From a virus: a stretch of 64,000 nucleotides of DNA. Location: positions 1 through 64,000 of IMG/VR virus record IMGVR_UViG_3300037258_001185, one strand, 5' to 3'. A program made the translations under genes and the position numbers. Under the pieces are notes generated by a model. The model was not told where the DNA came from. It did not search any database and worked only from the letters and a program-made list of their open reading frames with translations. This document shows positions 1 through 7,147 of the stretch, one piece after another (the first letter of the stretch is position 1; every line of letters begins with the position of its first letter).

Positions 1-162
1 TCAGGCATTGGGCTTCGCGCCCGCGGCTGCGAGAGCCGCGCGCAGATCCCGACGCACCCGAAAATGCTCCGGGTCATCGAGCTTATCGGCAAGCGCATAG
101 AGCGCCGACGCGATCGCGACCAGCAGGCCGTCCCGCTGCTCTTTGGTCAGGCGCTCAGGCAT
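1..162 (-). CDS. Small hypothetical protein (53 aa)
   Basis: Short leftward frame whose stop lies at the window edge. It starts with ATG overlapping the end of the dCMP deaminase gene by 8 nt, so it is probably translated by coupling in the same operon. Charged and alanine-rich, with no signal peptide or membrane segment. Function not recognised. Confidence 0.6.
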   Translation of the reverse strand: MPERLTKEQRDGLLVAIASALYALADKLDDPEHFRVRRDLRAALAAAGAKPNA

Positions 163-643
163 CCTCGATCTCCCGATACCGGATGCCGGCTTCTTCGAGC
201 AGGTCGCGCGCGGCCATCAGGTCGGCGTGCCAGCGGCTCGGTGCGGTGCGCATCGGCCAGGACACCACCTCCTCAATGCCGGCCTGCATGACCTCCACGG
301 TACACCGCACGCACGGCGGGCCGCCCCAGACGGCGCCGCTCGGGTCCGTCGCGGCCACATAGATCGCACAGCCCCTCAGGCGAACGCCCGACCTGGCGGC
401 GGCCAAGACCGCATTCATTTCGGCGTGCACGATCAGCCGCAGCTTGGTCTCGCGATCGCCGAGCCGTTCCGGCGTGTCGGCGATGCCGCGCGGAAAGCCG
501 TTGAACCCGGCCGACAGAACCTCGCCGTCGGGCCCGACGATGACCGCGCCGACCTTCGTCGACGGGTCTTTCGACATACGCGCGTGCTCAAGGGCGAGCC
601 GCAGGAAGTGGCGATCCCAGCGCTCAGACATCACACCAGGCAT
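155..643 (-). CDS. dCMP/CMP deaminase family protein
   Basis: Zinc-dependent deaminase of the dCMP deaminase family, expected to convert dCMP to dUMP for phage dTTP supply or pool remodelling. The zinc site is complete: HAE at residues 73-75 (His ligand and catalytic Glu) and PPCVRC at 109-114 (two Cys ligands). The 162-aa length fits the single-domain phage enzyme. The ATG overlaps the TAA of the MazG-like gene (TAATG), so the two are coupled. A second in-frame Met at residue 5 is an alternative start. Confidence 0.9.
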   Translation of the reverse strand: MPGVMSERWDRHFLRLALEHARMSKDPSTKVGAVIVGPDGEVLSAGFNGFPRGIADTPERLGDRETKLRLIVHAEMNAVLAAARSGVRLRGCAIYVAATDPSGAVWGGPPCVRCTVEVMQAGIEEVVSWPMRTAPSRWHADLMAARDLLEEAGIRYREIEDA

Positions 644-1155
644 TAGGCCGCCTCCTCGATGCGAACGTGATGGTGGTCGCCCGTGCCGTCACCATTGACG
701 ATCCAGCGGCGACCGCGGTTGATCTGCATCTTGGCGTCGACCCGCTCGCCGAGCGCCGTCCCCAATGCCTCGCAGAGACCGCGTAGGAACAAGAAGGCGC
801 GCGACACCAGCGCGCCGGCGTAGACGACGTCCGGGCCGCCTGGGCGCCCGATCTCGAGCAACAGGTCGGCGACGGTTCGGTTGGCATGAAACGTGGCCTT
901 GAGCACCGGCATGGAGCTCACGGGCGTATCGCTGACGAAGCGGGAAGCGGTGCCCAGCGTCGCCGCCACGCGACACAAGATGATCGCGACATCGGCCGCT
1001 TCCTCTCCAATGCGCTCCGTCGGCTCCCCCGAGGTGACGGCGCGCACAAGCTCGGCCATCTCGGTGTTTGCGCGGCCGGCCAGCCGGAGCAGTGACGCGG
1101 CCGGTCCGAAGGTCTCCTCCGCCCAATCGACGATCGAGGCTGGTGTCTCAGGCAT
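643..1155 (-). CDS. MazG-like nucleotide pyrophosphohydrolase
   Basis: 170 aa from the ATG at 1155. The N-terminal half has the MazG helical pattern, including EMAELVRAV and EEAADVAIILCRVA, where acidic pairs bind Mg2+ for (d)NTP to (d)NMP hydrolysis. It sits directly upstream of, and overlaps, the dCMP deaminase gene, so both probably tune nucleotide pools. The frame is open upstream to 1269, but that extension is low complexity and overlaps the next gene. Confidence 0.7.
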   Translation of the reverse strand: MPETPASIVDWAEETFGPAASLLRLAGRANTEMAELVRAVTSGEPTERIGEEAADVAIILCRVAATLGTASRFVSDTPVSSMPVLKATFHANRTVADLLLEIGRPGGPDVVYAGALVSRAFLFLRGLCEALGTALGERVDAKMQINRGRRWIVNGDGTGDHHHVRIEEAA

Positions 1156-1495
1156 GTTCGATTTCCCCCGGATTGGCGAGTTCATGAAGCACGTCGGCGT
1201 GGCACGGCCGGCCGATCGGGCACCAGCAGGCGAGGTCGTGGTCGCGCAATTCAGCAAGAAAGGCGGCAAGGCGTTCTGGCGACCAGGCGCTCAACCAGTC
1301 TCGGTACGCTTCAACCGCTTCCTTTGCGGTCTCGACCCTGAGGACGTTGTGAGTGCATTCCCCAGCCGACCGGCAGCCGCAGGCGACCAGGCCGACCCGA
1401 TACGGGTTTCCGCCGCGACTCGGGCGTCCGACATAGATCGCCCCCTCGGGCATGCGCCAGCCGGCCGCGCGCTTGCGCTGAATGCGCACCGGCAT
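1148..1495 (-). CDS. DUF4326 domain protein
   Basis: 115 aa. The family pattern is clear: an N-terminal PVRIQRKR block, YVGRPSRGGNPYRVG, and a C-terminal DLACWCP...PCHADVL block with conserved Cys/His. DUF4326 is common in phages but has no established biochemical role; the Cys/His cluster could bind metal (inference). The ATG at 1495 overlaps the TGA of the upstream 58-aa gene. Confidence 0.8.
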   Translation of the reverse strand: MPVRIQRKRAAGWRMPEGAIYVGRPSRGGNPYRVGLVACGCRSAGECTHNVLRVETAKEAVEAYRDWLSAWSPERLAAFLAELRDHDLACWCPIGRPCHADVLHELANPGEIEHA

Positions 1496-1671
1496 CAGAT
1501 CAGACCCTTTTCCTTGGCGAGCCATTCCGGCATCGCGAAGGTGCCGTCCGCCGGGTCGTGCTCAACCAGCGCCTTCGGCAGCCACACCTCTTGCGTGCCG
1601 TCGAAAATCAGCATGCCGCGGTCAGTCTCCCGCCGCAGCTCGCCCGCGATGTCGACCAGGTCGCTGCGCAT
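1495..1671 (-). CDS. Small hypothetical phage protein (58 aa)
   Basis: ATG at 1671; the stop TGA overlaps the ATG of the DUF4326 gene (TGATG). It ends in a MPEWLAKEKGLI-type tail that I associate with small alphaproteobacterial phage proteins. No signal peptide or recognised domain. Confidence 0.7.
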   Translation of the reverse strand: MRSDLVDIAGELRRETDRGMLIFDGTQEVWLPKALVEHDPADGTFAMPEWLAKEKGLI

Positions 1672-2159
1672 CAGACGGCCGCCAGAACGAACCGCCGGCC
1701 GGCGGCGTCGAGGCGATAGGCGATCTCGCCCGACCAGTCGTAGTAGGCGAGCGCATATTCGCCCGGCTTGTAATCCATCTGCTCGACAAGCTGCTCGACG
1801 CTGTCGGACATGGCGTCTGGGTCATGGTCGGCGCAAACATGAGTGGCGTCGCTGGGCATGTCGCGGCTCGTGCGATATTCGAGCGCGCCATCAACGGTGA
1901 GGATCGCGTTACCGTATTCGGTCAGCCGCAAAAACTTGACGATCTCGCCGTCGGCCAGGGCGCGCGCGTCCTCTTCATCCACAAACTCGCCGGCCAGCGC
2001 CGGCAGCCCGTTCGGCAGGGTGATCAGCCAGCCGTCCGGCATCGCGCGAGGCGTCGGCGACACCTCGTCGCAGTAGATGGCCGGCACATAGCCCTTGACG
2101 GTGCCACCGGCCGGTTCGTCGACGCCCGGCAGAAGGCTGAGCTGGACTGCGTCACTCAT
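1671..2159 (-). CDS. Hypothetical protein (162 aa)
   Basis: Acidic soluble protein, coupled by short overlaps to the genes on both sides (stop at 1671, start at 2159 next to the stop of the nuclease gene). It contains aromatic-rich stretches but no family that I recognise. Early-operon placement suggests a takeover or accessory role (inference). Confidence 0.65.
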   Translation of the reverse strand: MSDAVQLSLLPGVDEPAGGTVKGYVPAIYCDEVSPTPRAMPDGWLITLPNGLPALAGEFVDEEDARALADGEIVKFLRLTEYGNAILTVDGALEYRTSRDMPSDATHVCADHDPDAMSDSVEQLVEQMDYKPGEYALAYYDWSGEIAYRLDAAGRRFVLAAV

Positions 2160-2989
2160 TTCGAGCTCCTTCGCGCTTTCGGGAGATCAGGCGCCGCGGC
2201 CGGTTCGGGGATCGCCAATTCGCCGATCGCCTCGGCCACCCTGTCGTGCATCGCACGAAGCTGCTCGTGGAGTTGCCGAAGGCCGCCATACGAGCCAGCC
2301 ACCCCGGCCTTCATCACCACCTGGACGGCGTCAATCAGGGCGGCATCACGCCAGAAATGATCAGGCTGCTCGCCGATCGCTTCGACCAGTCCGCGCCAGT
2401 GCTGGGCCGCCAGCGTGTCACCCTCACGGCGGTTCTCGACGGCCTGGCGGACACGTTCCTCGAATTGCTTGTCCTGTACCTGCCGACGCGCCTGGAACAC
2501 GGCGTCGACCTCGTCCTGATCCAGCGGCCGGCCGGCGGCGCGCAGCATCGCCGCAAGGAACGGCCGGCCCACTGGCTCAGCCGGAGTCTTCTCCGCTCGC
2601 TTGGCGACGGCCGTTTTGCCTGCGCCATCGACCACGATCATGCCCCAAGCAGGGGGCAACTCCCCGACCGGCACGACGCCGGCCGGGGCCGCGATCCAGA
2701 AATAGTCGCAGAACCGGGCAATCTGTTCGGCCTTGGACGGGTTCGCCTTCTCGCGGCGCCAGTCGTAGAGGTTGACCTTGATCTCGATGCCGTGCAGCGA
2801 CAGGCCGCGGCTCGGCCATAAATCCATAGCCACAGCATCGAGGTGACGGTGCGCCTGTGTTCCCGTCGAGTGCGCCACCTCGAAGGCGATGGCGCACTCC
2901 GGCGCCGGGAAATGCCGGCGCAGCGCGGCCCGGACGTCGGGCGCCTTCATCACCTTCGGCGCGGCCGGCCGTTCGAGCAGGTCGCTCAT
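2156..2989 (-). CDS. MmcB-like PD-(D/E)XK nuclease family protein
   Basis: 277 aa. Residues about 15-130 follow the MmcB/DUF PD-(D/E)XK-like pattern: a conserved Asp in HLDAVAMDLWPS, then GIEIKV with the ExK pair, DWRREKANPSKAEQI, and a WIAAPAGV...PPAWGMIVVDG strand. The catalytic D-ExK residues look present. The C-terminal half is helical and charged. Probably a DNA-processing nuclease in the early operon. Confidence 0.65.
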   Translation of the reverse strand: MSDLLERPAAPKVMKAPDVRAALRRHFPAPECAIAFEVAHSTGTQAHRHLDAVAMDLWPSRGLSLHGIEIKVNLYDWRREKANPSKAEQIARFCDYFWIAAPAGVVPVGELPPAWGMIVVDGAGKTAVAKRAEKTPAEPVGRPFLAAMLRAAGRPLDQDEVDAVFQARRQVQDKQFEERVRQAVENRREGDTLAAQHWRGLVEAIGEQPDHFWRDAALIDAVQVVMKAGVAGSYGGLRQLHEQLRAMHDRVAEAIGELAIPEPAAAPDLPKARRSSK

Positions 2990-3375
2990 GCGGCGATCCG
3001 TTCAGGATAAAGGAGACCCTGCAGGTGCGCGGGCAGCCGCTCGAACGACTCGCGCATCTTGCCGTCCGGCGACCGGCTGACGAGCCCCGCAGCGATGCGC
3101 CACAGGTCGATGTGGTATTTGCGGCCGAAGGTCAGGACGCCGCGGTGCTGCTCGACATGATGATCGCGGCAGAGCGGAATGCCATACGCGGCGTGCGGCT
3201 TGTCGCTCTTGCCCGAATTGGCCGCCGTCCGCTGATGGGCGAACTCGACCGGCCCGCACCAGCATCCCGGAACGCAACAGCCCTGACTGCGCACGAACGC
3301 CTCGTGCACCGGGAACACCGTCCGCTCGATCTCGCGGACGCCCATGCGCTGCCGCTTTGGCGTCGCGCGCGGCAT
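2986..3375 (-). CDS. HNH-type nuclease-like protein (DUF968 type)
   Basis: 129 aa from the ATG at 3375. A zinc-finger HNH pattern is visible: CCVPGCWCGPVEFAHQR, then IPLCRDHHVEQHRG, giving paired Cys and His ligands with the AHQR and HHVEQH catalytic region. The family (DUF968/NinB-neighbour type) is common in early regions of temperate phages and is linked to recombination. The frame extends upstream of the chosen start over the DUF1643 gene and that part looks non-coding. Confidence 0.75.
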   Translation of the reverse strand: MPRATPKRQRMGVREIERTVFPVHEAFVRSQGCCVPGCWCGPVEFAHQRTAANSGKSDKPHAAYGIPLCRDHHVEQHRGVLTFGRKYHIDLWRIAAGLVSRSPDGKMRESFERLPAHLQGLLYPERIAA

Positions 3376-3920
3376 CACGAGATCCCCGCGGCGCGGGCGG
3401 CGCGCCAGTCGGCGGCGCAGATCCACCTGAACGGCTTCAGTCCGTAGGACAGGTAGAGCGGGTGCCCCGGCTGGCCGGCGGCCGTGAGCTTCAGCGCATA
3501 GAGGTCGTGCCCGAGGTCGGCCAGCAGGCCCACCACCTCTTGCCACCGCGGGCGCGCGTGGCCGTTGAGCAGGCCGTGGCTGCCCCAGCCGCACAGGACC
3601 ATCCCGGCGTCCGCGCACATGCGCACCAGGTAGCCGTCGGCGTCCGGGCCGAGCGGATCGTCGACGCGCAACAGCCCTGCCGGGTCGGTCGACCGCAGGG
3701 TGAAGATGTTGCCGACGCGGAGGCCGCCGAAGCCCATCTGCTCGGCGCGCATCCGACAGCGGTAAACCGTCGGGTCGTCCTGCACGGCGTCGGCGGTCGA
3801 CGGGTTGAGCAGCACTACGACGAGCGGCGGCGCGTCCGACCAGCGCCGCCATAGCAGGCCGCGGTAGCGCCCGCAGGGCGAGAACTCGGCGCCGGAGTCG
3901 AGAAACAGGTCCACGCTCAT
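3375..3920 (-). CDS. DUF1643 domain protein
   Basis: 181 aa. The diagnostic DUF1643 motifs are present in order: YRGLLWRRW, VVLLNPSTADA near residue 40, DDPTVYRCRMRA, GLRVGNIFTLRSTDP, a GPDAD block and a C-terminal GHPLYL. Biochemical role unknown. The ATG overlaps the end of the upstream 247-aa gene. Confidence 0.85.
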   Translation of the reverse strand: MSVDLFLDSGAEFSPCGRYRGLLWRRWSDAPPLVVVLLNPSTADAVQDDPTVYRCRMRAEQMGFGGLRVGNIFTLRSTDPAGLLRVDDPLGPDADGYLVRMCADAGMVLCGWGSHGLLNGHARPRWQEVVGLLADLGHDLYALKLTAAGQPGHPLYLSYGLKPFRWICAADWRAARAAGIS

Positions 3921-4660
3921 GCGCCAGCCTCGTCATCTGGCTCGTCAACCAGCGCCCTCGCTTCCGCGATGACGGCGCTGTCGCAGTCATCGACGAACAA
4001 CCCGGTTTTCACGCCGGCGCAGGAGGCGTGGGCCAGGATTTCCTCGCCATCGATGCACCCGGCGCTCACCCGCTCGTCACCGGGGCGCATGAACTCGCCA
4101 CAAAGTTCGCAGCGCTCGAACCATTCCCCGCGATTGGCTTGGTCGAGCGCAGCGAGGGTCGGCCGGATCACTTCGATGCGGATACGTGCGGCTTCACGCG
4201 CGGCCTTGGCGTTACGCCGCTGCTCGAAGCCACGATGCAACCAGATCGCCATCTGCAACCGGGCCGCGGCATCGCGCCGCCAGAACGCAACTTCCTCCGC
4301 TGCGGCGCGCGCCGCCGGCCGCTGAGAAATGTCGATCAGCAACTCACCCAACAGGGCGTCCAGACGGGACACCTCCGCTTCGGCGGCGCGCCGCCGCTCG
4401 ACCTCGCGGTTGTTGGCTTCGAGCAATACGGTAGTCCGTGCCGCCCATGACGGGCTTCCGGCGCCCTCGAAAACCGCTTCTTGCAGGCCGTCTGCGGCAA
4501 GCCAAAGCTGGCCGATCAGATGCGCGACGCCGGCACGGCCGGCCGCATGGGCGTCGAACGCCCCCAGGATTGTCGCCTTAGCGACCGCGATCGCGTCCTG
4601 CTCGTGTGAGCGTCTTTCGGGGCTGTGCGCAGCGGTATCCCGTGTCGGCGTATCGCTCAT
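3917..4660 (-). CDS. Hypothetical protein with coiled coil and zinc ribbon
   Basis: 247 aa from the ATG at 4660. The central part is a long Ala/Arg/Glu-rich helix, probably coiled coil. The C-terminus carries CELCGEF...CIDG..LAHASC, a likely four-ligand zinc site. Coupled by 4-nt overlaps on both sides. No family recognised. Confidence 0.65.
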   Translation of the reverse strand: MSDTPTRDTAAHSPERRSHEQDAIAVAKATILGAFDAHAAGRAGVAHLIGQLWLAADGLQEAVFEGAGSPSWAARTTVLLEANNREVERRRAAEAEVSRLDALLGELLIDISQRPAARAAAEEVAFWRRDAAARLQMAIWLHRGFEQRRNAKAAREAARIRIEVIRPTLAALDQANRGEWFERCELCGEFMRPGDERVSAGCIDGEEILAHASCAGVKTGLFVDDCDSAVIAEARALVDEPDDEAGA

Positions 4661-5715
4661 GCCGGGAACTCCGAATGCTCGCGTCCGTCGAGCAGATGGC
4701 CGGCGGCGCGCCTGCCGACGCGCGCGAAAATGCCGGGCCATTCGCAACTGCCGGCAGCAACGTCGCCAAGATCATCGGCGTGCCGCCACGCGCGATCGTC
4801 AAAATCAAGGTGGGCCGGAAACTGGTCTTCTGTCAGCCACTCGCCCATTTGTTTGAAGAAGAACGGGACGCCGGCTGCGGCACACTGGTCGCGTAGCGCG
4901 CGCGCCCAGGCCGGATGCATCGGCCGCGCGCCAGGGCCGCTTTCGCCGCCGGCGATGACCCAATCGAGGCTGGGCCGGCGCCGCCAGAACCAATCATAGG
5001 CGCCATCAATGAGGGCGCAGCCTGGTATCTCGTCGAGTCGCATCCGACGCCAGAACGATCCATCAAGATCGAATGGCCCGAGCAGCGGCTCGACTGAGAG
5101 GCCGTGGACCGGCAACGGGACGGCAAGCAGTTCGGGGATGCGCTCATCGGCGCGGCGCTGATCTTCGACGCTGGTCATCGCCCAGCAGCGCGCGAAGACG
5201 GCGTCGAAATCCGCCACAACCGGTTCGAAATTCGGCCTGCCGAGGATCGGATGGTCGAACATCAGCCACCGGCCGCTGTCGCGCAGCTCGGTGAAATAGT
5301 CCCGCATGACGGCGGGCCGCTTGGTCAGGAATTGCCCGATATGCGGCGAGTAGATGATCGCCGCGACGGCGCGGTCGATGTCCGCCCGCGGCCGGTCTTC
5401 ATGGAACAGGTCCGCCATGTCGCCGACAAAGATCATCGACGGCTTGCCGGGACCGAGCCGTGGGTTCTTGGCGCCACGCCAGCGGACCGGCCAGGACCAG
5501 ACATCGGCGTCATCGGCGGCGCGGGTGAGGTGACCGTTGAAGACCGGGCCGGCGTTGGACGGCGTCGTCGTGCCCGCGTAGAGCGGCAGATGCTTCAGCC
5601 GCCGGCCGGCAAGCCCTTGCGCGTAGCAGTTCGTGCAGCCGGGTGACTTGATCGAGCAACCACCGACAGGGTTCCAGGTCGCGTCCGTCCACTCGATCGC
5701 GGTGATGGCGCCCAT
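4657..5715 (-). CDS. Phage Gp37/Gp68 family protein (DUF5131)
   Basis: 352 aa. The N-terminus IEWTDATWNPVGGC, followed by CTNCYA, is the signature of the Gp37/Gp68 family; downstream lie SMIFVGDMADLFHED, LTKRP, the MTSVEDQ block and DWVIAGGESGPGARPM. The Cys triad resembles a radical-SAM-type cluster site (family knowledge, not proven here). A GGAGG eight bases upstream of the ATG at 5715 decides the start. Confidence 0.9.
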   Translation of the reverse strand: MGAITAIEWTDATWNPVGGCSIKSPGCTNCYAQGLAGRRLKHLPLYAGTTTPSNAGPVFNGHLTRAADDADVWSWPVRWRGAKNPRLGPGKPSMIFVGDMADLFHEDRPRADIDRAVAAIIYSPHIGQFLTKRPAVMRDYFTELRDSGRWLMFDHPILGRPNFEPVVADFDAVFARCWAMTSVEDQRRADERIPELLAVPLPVHGLSVEPLLGPFDLDGSFWRRMRLDEIPGCALIDGAYDWFWRRRPSLDWVIAGGESGPGARPMHPAWARALRDQCAAAGVPFFFKQMGEWLTEDQFPAHLDFDDRAWRHADDLGDVAAGSCEWPGIFARVGRRAAGHLLDGREHSEFPA

Positions 5716-6041
5716 CAGCATTTCCTCCACACGCGGCATTGACGCCCCGTCGGCGCGGCGGCCGTCTGTCCTGTCGGGACTGCCTTGCCGTCGGCCTTCA
5801 ACTCCGGCAGCCGCCGCGCGACCTGGACGTGGTTGAGGCCGGTCCGGCTGGCGATCTGGTAGATGGTCGCCTCGCCGTCGGCCAGGGCGCCGAGGATCGC
5901 CCCGCAATGGGCCTCGGCACTGCTGAGCTGAGCCGCAGCCGCGTGCGACGTCTCAGGATCGGAGCGCCGCGCGCGATGCTCGGCTGCTGAATACAGGTCC
6001 ACCTTCAGGCAGCTTTCGCTTCCGCGGCGGCCGGCGTGCAC
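5715..6041 (-). CDS. Small winged-helix-like DNA-binding protein
   Basis: Up to 108 aa. Residues about 45-85 (GALADGEATIYQIASRTG, then NHVQVARRLPEL) read as a helix-turn-helix with recognition helix, followed by a short Pro/Gly tail. The ATG at 6041 overlaps the upstream gene by 37 nt; a GTG at 6002, just after the upstream stop, is an equally good start. Likely a small regulator of the early operon (inference). Confidence 0.6.
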   Translation of the reverse strand: MHAGRRGSESCLKVDLYSAAEHRARRSDPETSHAAAAQLSSAEAHCGAILGALADGEATIYQIASRTGLNHVQVARRLPELKADGKAVPTGQTAAAPTGRQCRVWRKC

Positions 6042-6556
6042 TGTTCATAGGGGATGAGTACGCCGCCGTTCTGGTCGGGGTTTCGGCGCAGGTATTCGTC
6101 CGTCTGCACGACATAGGACGCTATGGCGCCGGCGATGCTGGTGATCGGCCCGCTACCGGCCGGCGTGTCGACGACCTCGCCGATCGTCAGATGCGGCCTG
6201 ACACCGTTGGCTTCCGCCCACAACTTGACGAATGCCCTCTCGGCGCCGAGCAGCGTGCTTGGCAGTCCGGCGAGGATGTCGACGAGGTGCTCGTCGGGCT
6301 GCCAGCGGTGGTCCCGCTCCAGCTTCCGGCACGCGCGATAGCCGTCCGTCTCGCCGACGACGCTCAGGAGATCCGCGACGATCTGATCGCGCGGCGTGCC
6401 GCCATATTCATCGCCGAGCCATTCGGCCACCTCAGGCAGGATTGCCGCGACCGCGGCGACCCGCACGCGGTCGTCGCGGTCGGTCGGCCGCGGCGGCGGG
6501 TTCGGCTGCTCGGGGAAGGCGAGCGGCAATAGGGCATCGGTGCGCTGATTTTCCAT
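6005..6556 (-). CDS. Hypothetical protein (183 aa)
   Basis: Soluble, acidic, predicted mostly helical; Pro-rich near residue 20. No catalytic motif seen. It lies 3 nt downstream of the terminase-like gene, so the two are probably translated together. Confidence 0.65.
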   Translation of the reverse strand: MENQRTDALLPLAFPEQPNPPPRPTDRDDRVRVAAVAAILPEVAEWLGDEYGGTPRDQIVADLLSVVGETDGYRACRKLERDHRWQPDEHLVDILAGLPSTLLGAERAFVKLWAEANGVRPHLTIGEVVDTPAGSGPITSIAGAIASYVVQTDEYLRRNPDQNGGVLIPYEQCTPAAAEAKAA

Positions 6557-6559
6557 GTG

Positions 6560-7147
6560 CTACTCCAATTGCGGCGCCACGCGCCGCATGTTCGGGCCGT
6601 CCGACGGGCCGCTGAAATGGACGGTCACCGATGCGGCCTCACGGGCCGCGCGCATTGCGCGAAGGCGCGCCGTAACCCCGTCTGGACCCTCAGGGCCATA
6701 GCGCCCTGTGCTATCGAGCAGCACGGCCCGCGGGTTGCGCCCGAGGCGCAGCCCGAACATCAGCGTGTCCCACGCCTCGCGGTGGTCGGAGCGAAAGAAC
6801 GGAAGGGGCGCGGCCCATATCGCAAAATCGTGCTGCGGACCGCGCAGCGCGGCGGGATCGTCGACGCTATAGATCTCGGAGACGGCGCCGGTCGGCCAAG
6901 AAAGGCGCGCGCGCGGCCAGTCCACCGCGGGGAGCGAAGGTGAGAAATGCCACATGAAGGCCAGATCGCCCGTCACACGATCAGCGGTGGTCACCAGGGC
7001 GATGCGTTTGCGCTCGTCGGCGATGGCCGCAAGCATGAGATCGTGAAGCGCAAGCCGACGCGGGCGCGCGACCCGCACAATGTCGATCTGGAGGCCGACA
7101 TTGTTCTCGGCGAGCCAAGAGGCGACACGGGAGGTTGGATCGGTCAT
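6560..7147 (-). CDS. Terminase large-subunit-like protein without ATPase motifs
   Basis: 195 aa. It aligns by eye with the ATPase domain of this phage's own TerL (49495-50922): KRIALV at 47-52, SWPTGA at 83-88, LRGPQHDF at 101-108, and EAWDTLMFGLRLGRNPR at 124-140, the last matching TerL at 15 of 17 positions. The Walker A P-loop region is missing, and the Walker B acidic pair of TerL (WCDE) reads IWAA here. The nuclease domain is absent. The gene is intact and coupled on its start (ATGA) to the IS110-like gene, so it is not obvious debris. A non-enzymatic role such as packaging modulation or interference is inference. Confidence 0.7.
   Translation of the reverse strand: MTDPTSRVASWLAENNVGLQIDIVRVARPRRLALHDLMLAAIADERKRIALVTTADRVTGDLAFMWHFSPSLPAVDWPRARLSWPTGAVSEIYSVDDPAALRGPQHDFAIWAAPLPFFRSDHREAWDTLMFGLRLGRNPRAVLLDSTGRYGPEGPDGVTARLRAMRAAREAASVTVHFSGPSDGPNMRRVAPQLE

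Noticed and set aside
5735-5800. Ninth copy of the palindromic element (encoding VPTGQTAAAP)
   Set aside because: The peptide resembles the xPxGx repeats, but the DNA core does not match and no complementary arms were found.
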